NCBI RefSeq assembly: GCF_002252635.1
Contig: NZ_NQKX01000005.1
Location: 230,781-294,780, forward strand
Reading direction: 5' to 3'
Source of the DNA: Synechococcus sp. MW101C3
Lineage (GTDB): Bacteria; Cyanobacteriota; Cyanobacteriia; PCC-6307; Cyanobiaceae
DNA length: 64,000 nt
In this document: piece after piece, positions 39,299-48,441 of the stretch
How the letters are laid out: each line of letters begins with the position of its first letter
How positions within the stretch are numbered: the first letter of the stretch is position 1
Translations under genes and position numbers: made by a program
The notes under the pieces: model-generated
The model's database searches: none
The model's input: the letters and a program-made list of their open reading frames with translations, nothing else
Told to the model about the DNA's origin: nothing

Positions 39299-41557
39299 GG
39301 CAACGACTCTTCTGCAGCGAATGCAGCCACCCCGACGATCGGCGGTGGCTGGCCGGTGATCGACGGCTGGGCCAAGGCCACCCTCTCGCCCCGTGGCCCC
39401 CTGCTCTGGCAGACCCTCCTGCACAAGAGCGCCTGTCTCTCCTGCGCCTGGGGCACGGGCGGTCAGAACGGTGGCTTCGTCGATGAGCTGGGCGAGCCAC
39501 TGCAGCGCTGCCTCAAGAGCGTGGAGGCGATCGCGGCGGAACTGCAGCCGGCGGTGCCGGAGGGGGTGTTCGCCGAGCGCAGCCTGGCGATGCTGCAGCA
39601 ACTCAGTTCGCTCGAGGCCGACCGGCTCGGCCGCCTCAGCCATCCGCTGATCCTGCGCGAGGGCCGCAGCCATTACGAGCGCCTCGGCTGGGACGACGTT
39701 TTCGAGCTGGCCGACGCCGCCTTCCGCCGCCCAGCGGAGCGGGTGGCCTCCTACAGCTCCGGCCGTTCCTCCAACGAGGCCGCCTACCTGCTGCAGCTGT
39801 TGCTGCGGGCGATGGGCTCCAACAACCTGGCCGACTGCTCCGATCTCTGCCACGCCCCCTCCACCGTGGGGCTGGGCGAGGTGTTCGGCTCGGGCACCTC
39901 GATGGTGAGCCTCGAAAGCCTGCAGCAGGCCGACTGCGTGGTGCTGGTGGGCTCCAATGCCCCCGCCAACCACCCGCGGCTGATGAACGAGCTGATCCGC
40001 CTGCGTGAACGCGGCGGCAGCGTGATCGTGATCAACCCGGTGCTGGAGGTGGGGCTGCTGAAGTTCGGCTCGCCGGCCTTTCCGATCAAGTCGATGCTGC
40101 GGGGCTCGGAGATCGCCACGCTGTTCCTGCAGCCGGTGCCCGGCAGCGACACCGCCGTGTTCCTGGGCCTGCAGAAGGCGCTGCTGGAAGCGGGCCAGGT
40201 GCGCCACGACTTCCTGCGCGACCACACCGAAGGCTCCGAGGCGGTGCTGGAGCAGCTGCGCGCCACCCCATGGGAGGCGATCACTGCCTGCTGCGGCCTC
40301 AGCCGCGAGGAGCTCAGCCACACCGCTGCGGTAATCGGCCGGGCCAAGGGCGTGGTGTTCGCCTGGGCGATGGGCATCACCCACCACAGCAACGGCACCA
40401 CCAACGTGCACGCGATCGCCAACACGGCGCTGCTGAGCGGCAACGCCGGCAAGCCCGGGGCCGGCACCATGCCGATCCGCGGCCACTCCAACGTGCAGGG
40501 CTTCGGCTCGATGGGCGTCACGGTGAAGCTGCGGGCCGAGATGCAGCAGGCGCTGGAGCGGCTGCTGGGCCGCCCGCTCAGCCGCGTGCCCGGCTACGAC
40601 ACCCGCGCCCTGATCGCGGCCGCCGGCGCCGGTGCGGTGGACACCCTGCTGTGCCTCGGCGGCAACCTCTGGGGCGCCAACCCGGATTCCAGCGAAGCGA
40701 AGCAGGCGCTCGGCCGCATCGACACGATCTTCTACCTGGCCACCAAGCCCAACCAGGGGCACTTCCACGGGCTGGGGCGCCGCCGCACCCTGGTGCTGCC
40801 GGTGTTCAACCGCTTCGAAACGCCGCACGCCACCACCACCGAATCGGGCAACAACTTCGTGCGCTTCAACGATCCGGGCCGCTCACACCTGAAGCACGCC
40901 GACCTGATCAGCGAGCTGGGCTTCCTGGCCGAGCTGGCCCGGCGGCGGCTGGGCGACGATCCGATCGACTGGGGCCGCCTGCAGGACCCCGTCTACGTGC
41001 GAGAGCTGATCGCCCGCACCGTGCCGGGCTACGGCGCGATCGCCACGATCGATGCCACCAAGCGTGAGTTCAGCGTGGCGGGGCGGGTGTTCGAGCAGCC
41101 CAGCTTCCCCACGCCGTCGGGGAAAGCACGGATGGAGCCCACACCCCTGCCGGCGCTGACGCTGCCTGAGCCGGCCCATTTCGGCGGCCTGGCGCCGGGG
41201 GAAGCGGGCCTGGTGCTGGCCCTGATCACCGCCCGCAGCTACTCCCAGCACAACACCGTGGTGTACAAGCCGGGCGATGCGTACCGCGGCATGCCGCACC
41301 GCAACACGATCCTGATGAACCGGGGCGATCTGGCCCGCTGCGGCCTGCGTGCCCACCAGCGCGTGACCGTGCAGGGCGAAGCCGGTGCCCTCAGCGACGT
41401 GGAAGTGATTCCCGGCGAGATCCGCGCCGGCGCCGGTCTGATGTTCTACCCGGAGGTGAACGCGATCTTCCGCGCCGCCATCGATCACCGCAGCGGCACG
41501 CCAGCCTTCAAGCGGGTGCCGGTGCTGGTGCGCAGCGGGCCTGTCGCCACCGGTTAG
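39290..41557 (+). CDS. FdhF/YdeP-like molybdopterin oxidoreductase
   Basis: A 755-residue protein of the formate dehydrogenase alpha-like (YdeP/Fdh-alpha-like) family. The N-terminus has SACLSCAWGTGGQNGG, a reduced Cys set that fits the iron-sulfur site of these proteins better than the four-Cys site of FdhF, and the sequence continues with molybdopterin-binding blocks (YSSGRSSNEAAYLLQ, IRGHSNVQGFGSMGVT, GGNLWGANPDS) and the C-terminal barrel (SYSQHNTVVYKPGDAYRG). E. coli YdeP is linked to acid resistance, but no reaction is established. The ORF extends to an ATG at 39230; the ATG at 39290 fits better. It stands alone on the plus strand. Confidence 0.85.
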   Translation: MEPGNDSSAANAATPTIGGGWPVIDGWAKATLSPRGPLLWQTLLHKSACLSCAWGTGGQNGGFVDELGEPLQRCLKSVEAIAAELQPAVPEGVFAERSLAMLQQLSSLEADRLGRLSHPLILREGRSHYERLGWDDVFELADAAFRRPAERVASYSSGRSSNEAAYLLQLLLRAMGSNNLADCSDLCHAPSTVGLGEVFGSGTSMVSLESLQQADCVVLVGSNAPANHPRLMNELIRLRERGGSVIVINPVLEVGLLKFGSPAFPIKSMLRGSEIATLFLQPVPGSDTAVFLGLQKALLEAGQVRHDFLRDHTEGSEAVLEQLRATPWEAITACCGLSREELSHTAAVIGRAKGVVFAWAMGITHHSNGTTNVHAIANTALLSGNAGKPGAGTMPIRGHSNVQGFGSMGVTVKLRAEMQQALERLLGRPLSRVPGYDTRALIAAAGAGAVDTLLCLGGNLWGANPDSSEAKQALGRIDTIFYLATKPNQGHFHGLGRRRTLVLPVFNRFETPHATTTESGNNFVRFNDPGRSHLKHADLISELGFLAELARRRLGDDPIDWGRLQDPVYVRELIARTVPGYGAIATIDATKREFSVAGRVFEQPSFPTPSGKARMEPTPLPALTLPEPAHFGGLAPGEAGLVLALITARSYSQHNTVVYKPGDAYRGMPHRNTILMNRGDLARCGLRAHQRVTVQGEAGALSDVEVIPGEIRAGAGLMFYPEVNAIFRAAIDHRSGTPAFKRVPVLVRSGPVATG

Positions 41558-41732
41558 GCCGACAATGGCGCCAGGCGCCACGTCAGCGGGTGCTCCGGCA
41601 GGGCCCACCCCGTCGATCCACCACACAGGGCAGCGGGCGCAATGCCGTCATCGCCGGATCCAAGCTGGCTCCCAGCGACGGGGTGCATTGTCGCCGGAGC
41701 TTGGTGGTGGTAGGCCGCTGCAGCGGTCCCGT

Positions 41733-42923
41733 TCAGGCCAAGCCATCACGCCGTCCATCCCCCGCAGAGAGGCATGCTCCGGCAGCGAACGCCAGACCCG
41801 TCGCCGCGGCCACCAAGGCCAGCAGCGGTCCGGCGGCAACGGGTCCGTCACTGGTGAAGACCATGCTCAGCAGGGCGCCAGCGGCTCCCGCCCCCCCCAG
41901 CACCAGGCCAGCGCCCAACCCCGCGCTGGTGGCGGGCAGGGTGGCCAGGGCCGCGGCTGTGAGGCTGGTGGACACGAGGCTGTGGGCCAGACCCAGCAGC
42001 GGCAGCAGGGCTGGGCGCAAAACGGCTGGGCCAAGCACCATGAGGGCGAGCAGGGCAGCCAACGTGGCCAGGGCGATCCTCAGGCTGCGTTGCCTCCCCC
42101 AGCGGCTCACCAGATGACCTCCCCAGGGGGCCACCAGCGCCGAGACGATCAGCACGGCTGCCACCAGGTGTCCGCCGGAGGACAGCGACGACCCACCCAA
42201 AGGCACCCGGGGCAGGAGCGTCAGCAGACACGTTGTGACCACACCCACGGCAAGGGCCATGGCCAGCAGGTGCAGGGCCTGGCGGGGCGGAACTCGCACG
42301 GCAATGGCGGGCTCCCTACGTGCAGGAGGAAACGGCGGCAACCATCGCAGCACGACGAGCCCCAGGCCCAGCACGGCTGCACCCAGGGTGAAGGTGAGGG
42401 CTGGCCCCAGCCGCACGGCCGCGGCGGTGAGCGGAGCTTCAAGGGCTCCCAGCAGCCCCTGCGCACAGGTCAACAGCGCCGCGACGCGTGGCAGCTGGCG
42501 CAGGGGGGCCGCCTCATGCAGCACCGCCAGTGCCGGGCTGGCCGAGCTCTGGACCGCCACAATCCAGGCCACCATCACCAGCGGCAGCAGCAGGCTGCCG
42601 GCGGGGATGCCGCGGTTCAACAGACCTACCACCCCAAGAAAGATCAGGCCGGCCACCAGTACCGCCACACTCACAGGCAGCAGCCGGCCCCGTGCGCTCG
42701 GGTCGCGGCGGTCGGAAAGCCAGCCCGTCAACGGTTCAATCACCAGCCCCATCACGCCGGGCAGTAGGGCAAAGGGAAGCAGTAGCCGGCTGAATCCATG
42801 GCTGCTGAGCAGGGCCGGCTGGTAGGCCCTGTAGATCATCCAGCCCAGCAGCAGGGCCATCTGCAGAGCCACCACGCCCCAGGCCAGACGCCAGTGGATG
42901 GAAGCTGAAGGTCCGGTGCTCAT
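41733..42923 (-). CDS. MFS transporter
   Basis: A 396-residue protein with about twelve hydrophobic segments and the MFS-type loop GWLSDRRDPSARGR between segments two and three. It is the last of three genes in an operon: its ATG overlaps the stop of the preceding hypothetical gene (ATGA), which itself begins two bases after the GS-like gene. An exporter or importer for the product or substrate of the ligase is the natural inference; the direction and solute are unknown. Confidence 0.88.
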   Translation of the reverse strand: MSTGPSASIHWRLAWGVVALQMALLLGWMIYRAYQPALLSSHGFSRLLLPFALLPGVMGLVIEPLTGWLSDRRDPSARGRLLPVSVAVLVAGLIFLGVVGLLNRGIPAGSLLLPLVMVAWIVAVQSSASPALAVLHEAAPLRQLPRVAALLTCAQGLLGALEAPLTAAAVRLGPALTFTLGAAVLGLGLVVLRWLPPFPPARREPAIAVRVPPRQALHLLAMALAVGVVTTCLLTLLPRVPLGGSSLSSGGHLVAAVLIVSALVAPWGGHLVSRWGRQRSLRIALATLAALLALMVLGPAVLRPALLPLLGLAHSLVSTSLTAAALATLPATSAGLGAGLVLGGAGAAGALLSMVFTSDGPVAAGPLLALVAAATGLAFAAGACLSAGDGRRDGLA

Positions 42924-43360
42924 GGCCGCCAGTCGGGCTGGCTCCCATGCAGGGCGGCCAGGTATGGGGGCCGGCGCAGGGCTGTCACCGCCGCGGGCAG
43001 GGGCGCCACGAACACATGCGGATCGGTGCGCTCACCGGGGCAGACCGCGGCGTGGGCCAGCACGATGGCAGGAGACTCGGATCGGGTCGCCAGTTCCACG
43101 CGATCGCCGCGGGTATCGCGTGGATGCCCGCCGAAACCGGGCGGCGCTACCCCGTTGACACCGCGCAGCGCGAAGGGCGGACCGTCGTCATGGGGGGGGA
43201 GGCGCTGTTCACCGAAGCCAGCCGGGATCCCGCTTGACCGCAGCAGCTTCGCCAGTGGATAGCTCCTGGCGAAGCTGCGCTGCTCAAGCACTGCTGAGGC
43301 CATAAGGGGGTCCATGGGCGTGGGTCTCAATGGGGTGTCCATGGCGCTCGATTCATTCAT
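42920..43360 (-). CDS. hypothetical protein in GS-like operon
   Basis: A 146-residue protein that I do not recognise. It begins two bases after the stop of the GS-like gene and overlaps the MFS gene by four bases, so it is surely translated with them. The sequence is soluble, with Pro-rich segments, a stretch VNGVAPPGFGGHPRDTRGD near the middle and GERTDPHVFVAPL later. No motif identifies an enzyme class. The position suggests a role in the same pathway. Confidence 0.65.
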   Translation of the reverse strand: MNESSAMDTPLRPTPMDPLMASAVLEQRSFARSYPLAKLLRSSGIPAGFGEQRLPPHDDGPPFALRGVNGVAPPGFGGHPRDTRGDRVELATRSESPAIVLAHAAVCPGERTDPHVFVAPLPAAVTALRRPPYLAALHGSQPDWRP

Positions 43361-43362
43361 GC

Positions 43363-44691
43363 TCAGAGTCCAGTGAGGGGCCAAGCCCGGGTGGAGGCAA
43401 TCAGGGCCTCGTCGGAAAGGGCTTCGCTGCGGCGCACCTCCGCCTGGCGTGACTCCGCCACGGTGCGCAGCAGAACCTCCCCCATGACCTCCCGCAACAC
43501 CTGACTGGCCTCCAACGCCAGCAGCGCCTCCGAGAGCGACTTGGGCAGCCGCGGCGCTTCGGCTGGGGGCATCGAGGCGGGATCGCCGCTGAGCGGGGGG
43601 CGCAGAACCCGGGGGTGCCGCAGGGCGTCCTGCGCCACCCCAAGCACCGCGCCCATCAGCAGATAGGGGTTGGCGCTCAGGTCGGCCACCTTGAGTTCCA
43701 GGTGGCCGGGCTCGCCCCCGCCGGCCGGCACCAGCCGCAGGGCCGCCTCCCGGTTCTCCACCCCCCACACCTGAAACGGTGCCGCCCAGCGGCCCGGCGC
43801 AAGCCGCACATACGACACCGCCAGGCCGCAGGCCAGGGGCATCAGGGCAGGCAACTGCTCCAGCAGACCCGCCAGCAGCGCCTCCCCCCGTGCCGTGAGG
43901 CCGGCGGTGCCCGGACCGCCACCGAGGAGCGGCACGCCCTGGTCCGCCACGCTCAGATGCAGGTGGCCGCCGTTGCCCACCAGATCAGAAGTCACCACAG
44001 GGGCAAAGCTGGAGATCCAGCCGAAGCGGCGGCTCACCTGCTGGATCACCAGACGTGCCGCCACGAGGCGATCAGCGGCCTCGAGCGGGGTCGCCGCCGC
44101 CAGCGACAGTTCAAACTGGCCGGCGCCGTACTCCGGATGCAGCTGCAGCCAGGGCAGCTCGGCCGCATCGAGAGCCTCGGCCACGGCCGTGAGGTAATCG
44201 AGCCCCTGCACCAGGCGATCGGCGCCGTAGGGACCGCCCATCACCGCCGGGGTCCAGCCGCCGGCCTCCCCGCCCGGTTGGGGCAGTCCCACCATCCACT
44301 CGATCTCGAAGCCAGCCAGGGCGCTCAGGCCGGCCGCGGCGAAAGACGCCTGCTGCCGGGCACAGAAGCCGCGCTGATCGAGGGCATCGATCCCACCACT
44401 GCGGTCGTGCCGCACGCCGGGAGCCCAGGCCCAGCCGGAGGCCGGATCGAGGGGGCGCAGGGCCGTGAGATCGGGCTTCAGGCGCAGGTCACCATCTGGC
44501 CGGGCCAGGCTCTGCTGCGGATCGATCAAGCCCGTGGCCCCGAAGGCATCAGCCACTGGTGAAAAGCCCACTCCCTGGTTGGCCACCAGCACCAGCCGCT
44601 CCAGCGGCACCCCCTTCACCAGCACCGAGCCGGCGTGGTTCACAAAGGTGATCGCCAACCGGCGCAGGCCGCGCTCCAGCAGCTCGGCCAT
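43363..44691 (-). CDS. glutamine synthetase-like gamma-glutamyl ligase
   Basis: A 442-residue protein of the GlnA-like superfamily. Recognised blocks: LHPEYGAGQFELSL (metal-binding Glu), VGNGGHLHLSVAD (His ligand), VWGVENREAALRL (Arg and Glu of the ATP/glutamate site). The N-terminus begins MAELLERGLRRLAITFVNHA, a short beta-grasp start like that of gamma-glutamylpolyamine synthetases; upstream starts to 45057 are open but overlap the divergent hydrolase, so ATG 44691 is preferred (ATG 44808 is possible). These ligases attach glutamate to amines, ethanolamine or related compounds; true glutamine synthesis is less likely. It heads a three-gene operon. Confidence 0.83.
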   Translation of the reverse strand: MAELLERGLRRLAITFVNHAGSVLVKGVPLERLVLVANQGVGFSPVADAFGATGLIDPQQSLARPDGDLRLKPDLTALRPLDPASGWAWAPGVRHDRSGGIDALDQRGFCARQQASFAAAGLSALAGFEIEWMVGLPQPGGEAGGWTPAVMGGPYGADRLVQGLDYLTAVAEALDAAELPWLQLHPEYGAGQFELSLAAATPLEAADRLVAARLVIQQVSRRFGWISSFAPVVTSDLVGNGGHLHLSVADQGVPLLGGGPGTAGLTARGEALLAGLLEQLPALMPLACGLAVSYVRLAPGRWAAPFQVWGVENREAALRLVPAGGGEPGHLELKVADLSANPYLLMGAVLGVAQDALRHPRVLRPPLSGDPASMPPAEAPRLPKSLSEALLALEASQVLREVMGEVLLRTVAESRQAEVRRSEALSDEALIASTRAWPLTGL

Positions 44692-44809
44692 CTGCAGAGC
44701 GGCATCGTCGTCTGCCACGTCACGACTGGCGATGGGAGGGGGGAGGTCCGGCACGGCATGGCAGCCACGGGCCCGGAAATCATTGCCCGATTCGGCGCCA
44801 CAGGCCATC

Positions 44810-45445
44810 GTGGTGGCCACAGCCCCGGCTTCCTTGGCTCCCGCAGCCCTGCTCCTGGTCGATGTCCAGAACGGCACCTGTGGGCCGGCGGCTGGTCGTG
44901 CGGGCAGCGCTGAAACCAGCCAGTTTTCCCCATCGCCCCGGCCGCCCGGCTTCGACGCCCACTTCCAGGCGGCGGTCCTGCCTCGGCTGGAGCAGGCGCT
45001 GGACCATGCCCGCCGGGGCGGCCTGGAAGTGATCCATACCGTGATCGCCAACCTCACCGCCGATGGCCGCGACCGCAGCCTCGACTACAAGCGCTCGGGA
45101 CTGGGTTTCGCGCCGGGCAGCTGGGAGGCCCAGGTGATCGCCCCGCTGGCACCGCTGGCCGATGAGCTGGTGCTGCCAAAAAGCTCCTCGTCGCCGTTCA
45201 ACTCCACCAACCTCGATTACCTGCTGCGCAACATCGGCATCACCGAGCTGGTGGTGGCGGGCCTGCTCACGGATCAGTGCATCGACCACACCGTGAAAGA
45301 TGCGGCGGATCGCGGCTACACCGTGACCTGCCTGATCGACGCCTGCATGGCCGAATCGGCCGAGCGCCACCGAGCGGCGCTGAGCTGCTTCCGCGGCTAC
45401 GGGAGGCTGTGCACGGTGACGGAATTCATCGCCGTATCCGCCTGA
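44810..45445 (+). CDS. isochorismatase-family cysteine hydrolase
   Basis: A 211-residue protein from GTG 44810 (ATG 44732 is also open). It has the alpha/beta hydrolase-like core of the isochorismatase family with ALLLVDVQNGTC (catalytic Asp), VLPKSSSSPFNSTNL (Lys) and VVAGLLTDQCIDHTVKDAADRG (catalytic Cys), a full Asp-Lys-Cys triad. Such enzymes hydrolyse small amides (nicotinamide, ureidoacrylate, biuret). It is divergent from the GS-like gene; its start lies about 118 bp from ATG 44691 on the other strand, a shared regulatory region. Confidence 0.88.
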   Translation: MVATAPASLAPAALLLVDVQNGTCGPAAGRAGSAETSQFSPSPRPPGFDAHFQAAVLPRLEQALDHARRGGLEVIHTVIANLTADGRDRSLDYKRSGLGFAPGSWEAQVIAPLAPLADELVLPKSSSSPFNSTNLDYLLRNIGITELVVAGLLTDQCIDHTVKDAADRGYTVTCLIDACMAESAERHRAALSCFRGYGRLCTVTEFIAVSA

Positions 45446-45906
45446 AGCCAATACTTGCAAGCCATTTCCTTGCTGCAAGCCATGCCCTTGCTGGAAGCGA
45501 TGTCCTTGCTCGTGTGGCTGTATTGGCTATCACCTGGTGCAGAAATCGAACTGGAAGAGGGAGATGGGCCACCCCAAAGATGAGCCCCGGGCAGGGCACC
45601 AATCGAGCACATCGTCCTGGACATTTGCTCAGGATTCCTTTCGTTCTCAGTCTTTCGTTTCGCACGTGGCGTGGCATGCCATGACTGGTCGCGACCCTGA
45701 TTCCATCCTTGCCGCCCTGCACTGGCTGGCTGCTGGGCGGAAGGCATCGGCTCGCTGACGCGAGGCGGCAGAGACCGACATGGCCATCGTGATGAGCGAG
45801 CTGAACAAGCGCCAGAACCGCAAACTGCTTGTGGTCGATGTGACGCTCAACCGCTAGAGCAGCACCAGCTTCAAGCTCCGCGATCCCTGCACCCTCGACA
45901 GGGCGC
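45446..45906. other. 461-bp gap with an 18-bp imperfect tandem repeat
   Basis: No gene is supported: open frames on both strands lack domains and ribosome sites. A short frame at 45780-45857 (25 codons) looks like chance or remnant. The repeat at 45457-45510 is listed separately. Confidence 0.5.
45457..45510. repeat. three imperfect 18-bp tandem repeats
   Basis: Units GCAAGCCATTTCCTTGCT, GCAAGCCATGCCCTTGCT and GGAAGCGATGTCCTTGCT follow one another without a spacer, just after the isochorismatase gene. Each unit is partly self-complementary (GCAAG / CTTGC), so a small hairpin could form. Confidence 0.75.
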
Positions 45907-47016
45907 TCACCCCCCCAGATAGGCCATTTCGGCATGGGGGCGCTGCGCGGCCTCCAGCGTCTGCTCCTGACGCTCCTCGCTGTAGCGGTCGCGGCGCGCC
46001 CGCCACTGGCCGCTCAAGGCGGCGCCCAGGCCGGCCGGATCCGGGCCGGGCCGCAGCCAGGGCTTGAGATCGAGGCCAGTGGCGGCGAACAGGCAGCTGT
46101 AGGCCACGCCGTCGGCGGTGACACGCAGGCGGTTGCAGTCGCCGCAGAACGGCGCCGAGATCGAGGCCACCACCGCCAGGTGGCTGCCACCCGGGCCGCC
46201 GCTGCCACCGCCATCGCGGTAGCGCCAGCGGGCAGCGGTGCCATGGGCGCTGCGGCCCACCGGCTCCAGGGGCCAGCGTTCGCCGATCCGCTGCACCATC
46301 TCCTGGGCCGGCAGCACCTGCTCGGGCGCCCAGCCGTTGCGGTTGCCCACATCCATGTATTCGATCAGCCGCAGCTCAATGCCGCGCTGCCGCGCCAGGG
46401 CCGCCAGGGGCAGCAGCTGGTCGTCGTTGCGGCCGCGGGTGATCACGGAATTGAGCTTCAGCGCCCCCTCCGCCGGATCGAAGCCTGCCGACTGGGCGTG
46501 ATCAAGGGCCGCCAGGATCGTGGCCAGGGCCCGATCGCCGGCCGCCGCGCCGCCCCGCAGCCCGCCCATGCGGGCCACGCTGGCGCCGTCGGTGCCATCG
46601 AGGCTCACCGTGAGCCGGTCAAGGCCGGCCTGCCGCAGCCGCTGGGCCCGCTCCGCTGTGAGCAGCAGGCCGTTGGTGGTGAGAGCGATCGCCTCGAGCC
46701 GCGTTGCGCCCGCCGCCTCTCGCAACGGCCGCAGCGCCGCCACCAGGGCCTCCACGCCGGGGTGCAGCAGCGGCTCGCCGCCGGTGAGCCGCAGGGTGCG
46801 GAAGCCGAGCGCCGCCGCCTCGCTCACCAGCAGCACCCGCTCCTCGAGGGTGAGCAGCTGCGGCGGGTCCTGGGCGTCCGGGCAGCAGTAGGGGCAGGCC
46901 AGGTTGCAGCGGGCCGTGAGCGAGAGGCGCAGCACCCCGGGGGGGCGGCCCAGCCGGTCACGCAGGGGTGGGGCGCCCGCTGAGGCAGGCGGCAACGGCG
47001 AGGAGGGCCCGGTCAT
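45907..47016 (-). CDS. moaA: GTP 3',8-cyclase (radical SAM)
   Basis: A 369-residue protein from ATG 47016. The radical SAM motif is CNLACPYCC (Cys-37, Cys-41, Cys-44), followed by TGGEPLLHPG. The second iron-sulfur cluster Cys set is at the C-terminus (APFCGDCNRLRVTADGVAYSC). MoaA turns GTP into the first cyclic pterin intermediate of molybdenum cofactor synthesis. The gene follows mobA on the minus strand with only four bases between. Confidence 0.95.
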   Translation of the reverse strand: MTGPSSPLPPASAGAPPLRDRLGRPPGVLRLSLTARCNLACPYCCPDAQDPPQLLTLEERVLLVSEAAALGFRTLRLTGGEPLLHPGVEALVAALRPLREAAGATRLEAIALTTNGLLLTAERAQRLRQAGLDRLTVSLDGTDGASVARMGGLRGGAAAGDRALATILAALDHAQSAGFDPAEGALKLNSVITRGRNDDQLLPLAALARQRGIELRLIEYMDVGNRNGWAPEQVLPAQEMVQRIGERWPLEPVGRSAHGTAARWRYRDGGGSGGPGGSHLAVVASISAPFCGDCNRLRVTADGVAYSCLFAATGLDLKPWLRPGPDPAGLGAALSGQWRARRDRYSEERQEQTLEAAQRPHAEMAYLGG

Positions 47017-47020
47017 CGGC

Positions 47021-47677
47021 TCACCCTGGCGGAATGCTCTGGGAACTGACGAGCCAGGGGCCGGGCCAGGCCGCCGGTCGGTTGCAGTTCCGCAACGCCG
47101 CCGCCGGCAGCGGCACGGGCCGGTGCCCACGCCGCTGCAGCCAGCCCAGCAGGCGCCGGTCACCGGCCGCGAGATACAGCCGCAGGGCGGCGCGGTTGGC
47201 CGCCGTGGCCGGATAGATCCCCAGCAGCGGCTGATCCCGACGTCCGTCATGGGCGGTGAGCAGGCTGCCGGCGGGAACGGCCGCCCCGCCTGCCTCTGTG
47301 CCACCTGCCTCCGTGCCGCTTACCTCCGTGCCGGCCGCGATCAGAGCCTCCAGGGTGGGCCGATCGAGCCAGGGCATGTCCACCGGGCAGAGCAGCAGGT
47401 GGTCGCCGGGGTAACGGTCCATCAGGCGGGCAAGGGCCGTGAGCGGTCCGTCCCAGGGGGGCGGCTCATCGAGCACCTCCACCGGAGCCGGAGCCAGCAG
47501 GCGATGGGCGCGGTGGCGGCTGAGCAGGCAGACGGGCCGCTCCAGGCTCAGCAACAGCCGCAGGCTGCGCTCCAGCCAGGTGCCGCCCTCGGGATGGGGC
47601 AGCAGCGCCTTGTCAGTGCCCATGCGCCGGCTGCCCCCCCCGCTCAGCAGACAGCAGCGCAGCGGTGCTGTGCTCAT
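47021..47677 (-). CDS. mobA: molybdenum cofactor guanylyltransferase
   Basis: A 218-residue nucleotidyltransferase with the N-terminal GTP motif LLSGGGSRRMGTDKALL and PVDMPWL in the middle. MobA attaches GMP to molybdopterin, giving the bis-MGD cofactor that NarB needs. A small Gly/Thr/Glu-rich insertion (SGTEAGGTEAGG) near residue 150 is unusual. Part of the mobA-moaA minus-strand pair; it overlaps the end of the upstream hydrolase gene by four bases. Confidence 0.93.
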   Translation of the reverse strand: MSTAPLRCCLLSGGGSRRMGTDKALLPHPEGGTWLERSLRLLLSLERPVCLLSRHRAHRLLAPAPVEVLDEPPPWDGPLTALARLMDRYPGDHLLLCPVDMPWLDRPTLEALIAAGTEVSGTEAGGTEAGGAAVPAGSLLTAHDGRRDQPLLGIYPATAANRAALRLYLAAGDRRLLGWLQRRGHRPVPLPAAALRNCNRPAAWPGPWLVSSQSIPPG

Positions 47678-48441
47678 GCAGGGGGGGGCACCAGGGCCAG
47701 TCGCTGCTGCACGAAGCCTGCCACGCAGGCGGCGGCGGCCTCCCGCTCGCCATCACGGAACAGCTCGTGCAGGCTGCTCTCGAACCACACCACCTGCCGT
47801 TGCTCGGCCGGGCTGCCCAGTTCCTGCAGCAGGATCGCCACCGACGCCGGCGCCACCACCGGGTCGCGGCGGCCCTGCAGGATCAGCACCGGGGCCTGCA
47901 CCGCCGTGAGGCGGGTGCGGGTGTGGCGGATGAAATCGAGCAAGGTGGCGATCGCCCCGATCGGCGCCCACACGTAGCTGGTGTCGCCGGCGGCCAGGGC
48001 CGGATCGGCGTAGCGCTTGCGCAGCGGCCAGCGCGGCAGCACAGCCAGGATCAGGGGCGCGAGCGGGGCCAGGGCCCCGCCTGGGGCCAGCGGGGAGGCG
48101 AGCTGGATCGGCGCCGACGCCAGCACCACGCTGTCGATCAGGGTCGGGTGGTCGGCGGCGAGCTGCAGGGCGATCAGGCCGCCCATGCTGTTGCCCACCA
48201 CGATCACCCGCTCGGCCCGGCTGCACAGCTCCTCCAGGGCGGCATTGGCTGCCGCCATCCAGGCGGGCCAGGTCACGCCCCGCAGCGCCTCGGGGCTGGC
48301 ACCGCCATGGCCCGGCAGGGTGGGCAGAGCCAGGGGTACACCGAGCGCTTTCAGCGGGGCCACGAGCACGCGCACGGAATCCGGGCTCCCCGCGAATCCA
48401 TGCAGCAACAGCACACCGAGGGGGGCCAGGGAGACGCTCAG
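47674..48441 (-). CDS. alpha/beta hydrolase, apparent CTG start
   Basis: A 255-residue hydrolase with VLLLHGFAGSPDSV (oxyanion hole), nucleophile elbow VVGNSMGGL and ASP/His segments near LQGRRDPVV and SSLHELF. No ATG, GTG or TTG start is available before the HGFAG block except GTG 48414. The CTG at 48441 overlaps the stop of the preceding PsiE-like gene as CTGA, analogous to ATGA coupling. The substrate is unknown; esterase or lipase of the monoacylglycerol type is possible. Confidence 0.78.
   Translation of the reverse strand: MSVSLAPLGVLLLHGFAGSPDSVRVLVAPLKALGVPLALPTLPGHGGASPEALRGVTWPAWMAAANAALEELCSRAERVIVVGNSMGGLIALQLAADHPTLIDSVVLASAPIQLASPLAPGGALAPLAPLILAVLPRWPLRKRYADPALAAGDTSYVWAPIGAIATLLDFIRHTRTRLTAVQAPVLILQGRRDPVVAPASVAILLQELGSPAEQRQVVWFESSLHELFRDGEREAAAACVAGFVQQRLALVPPPA

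Noticed and set aside
45537..45758. 73-residue frame between isochorismatase and moaA
   Set aside because: No ribosome site, no domain and no operon context.
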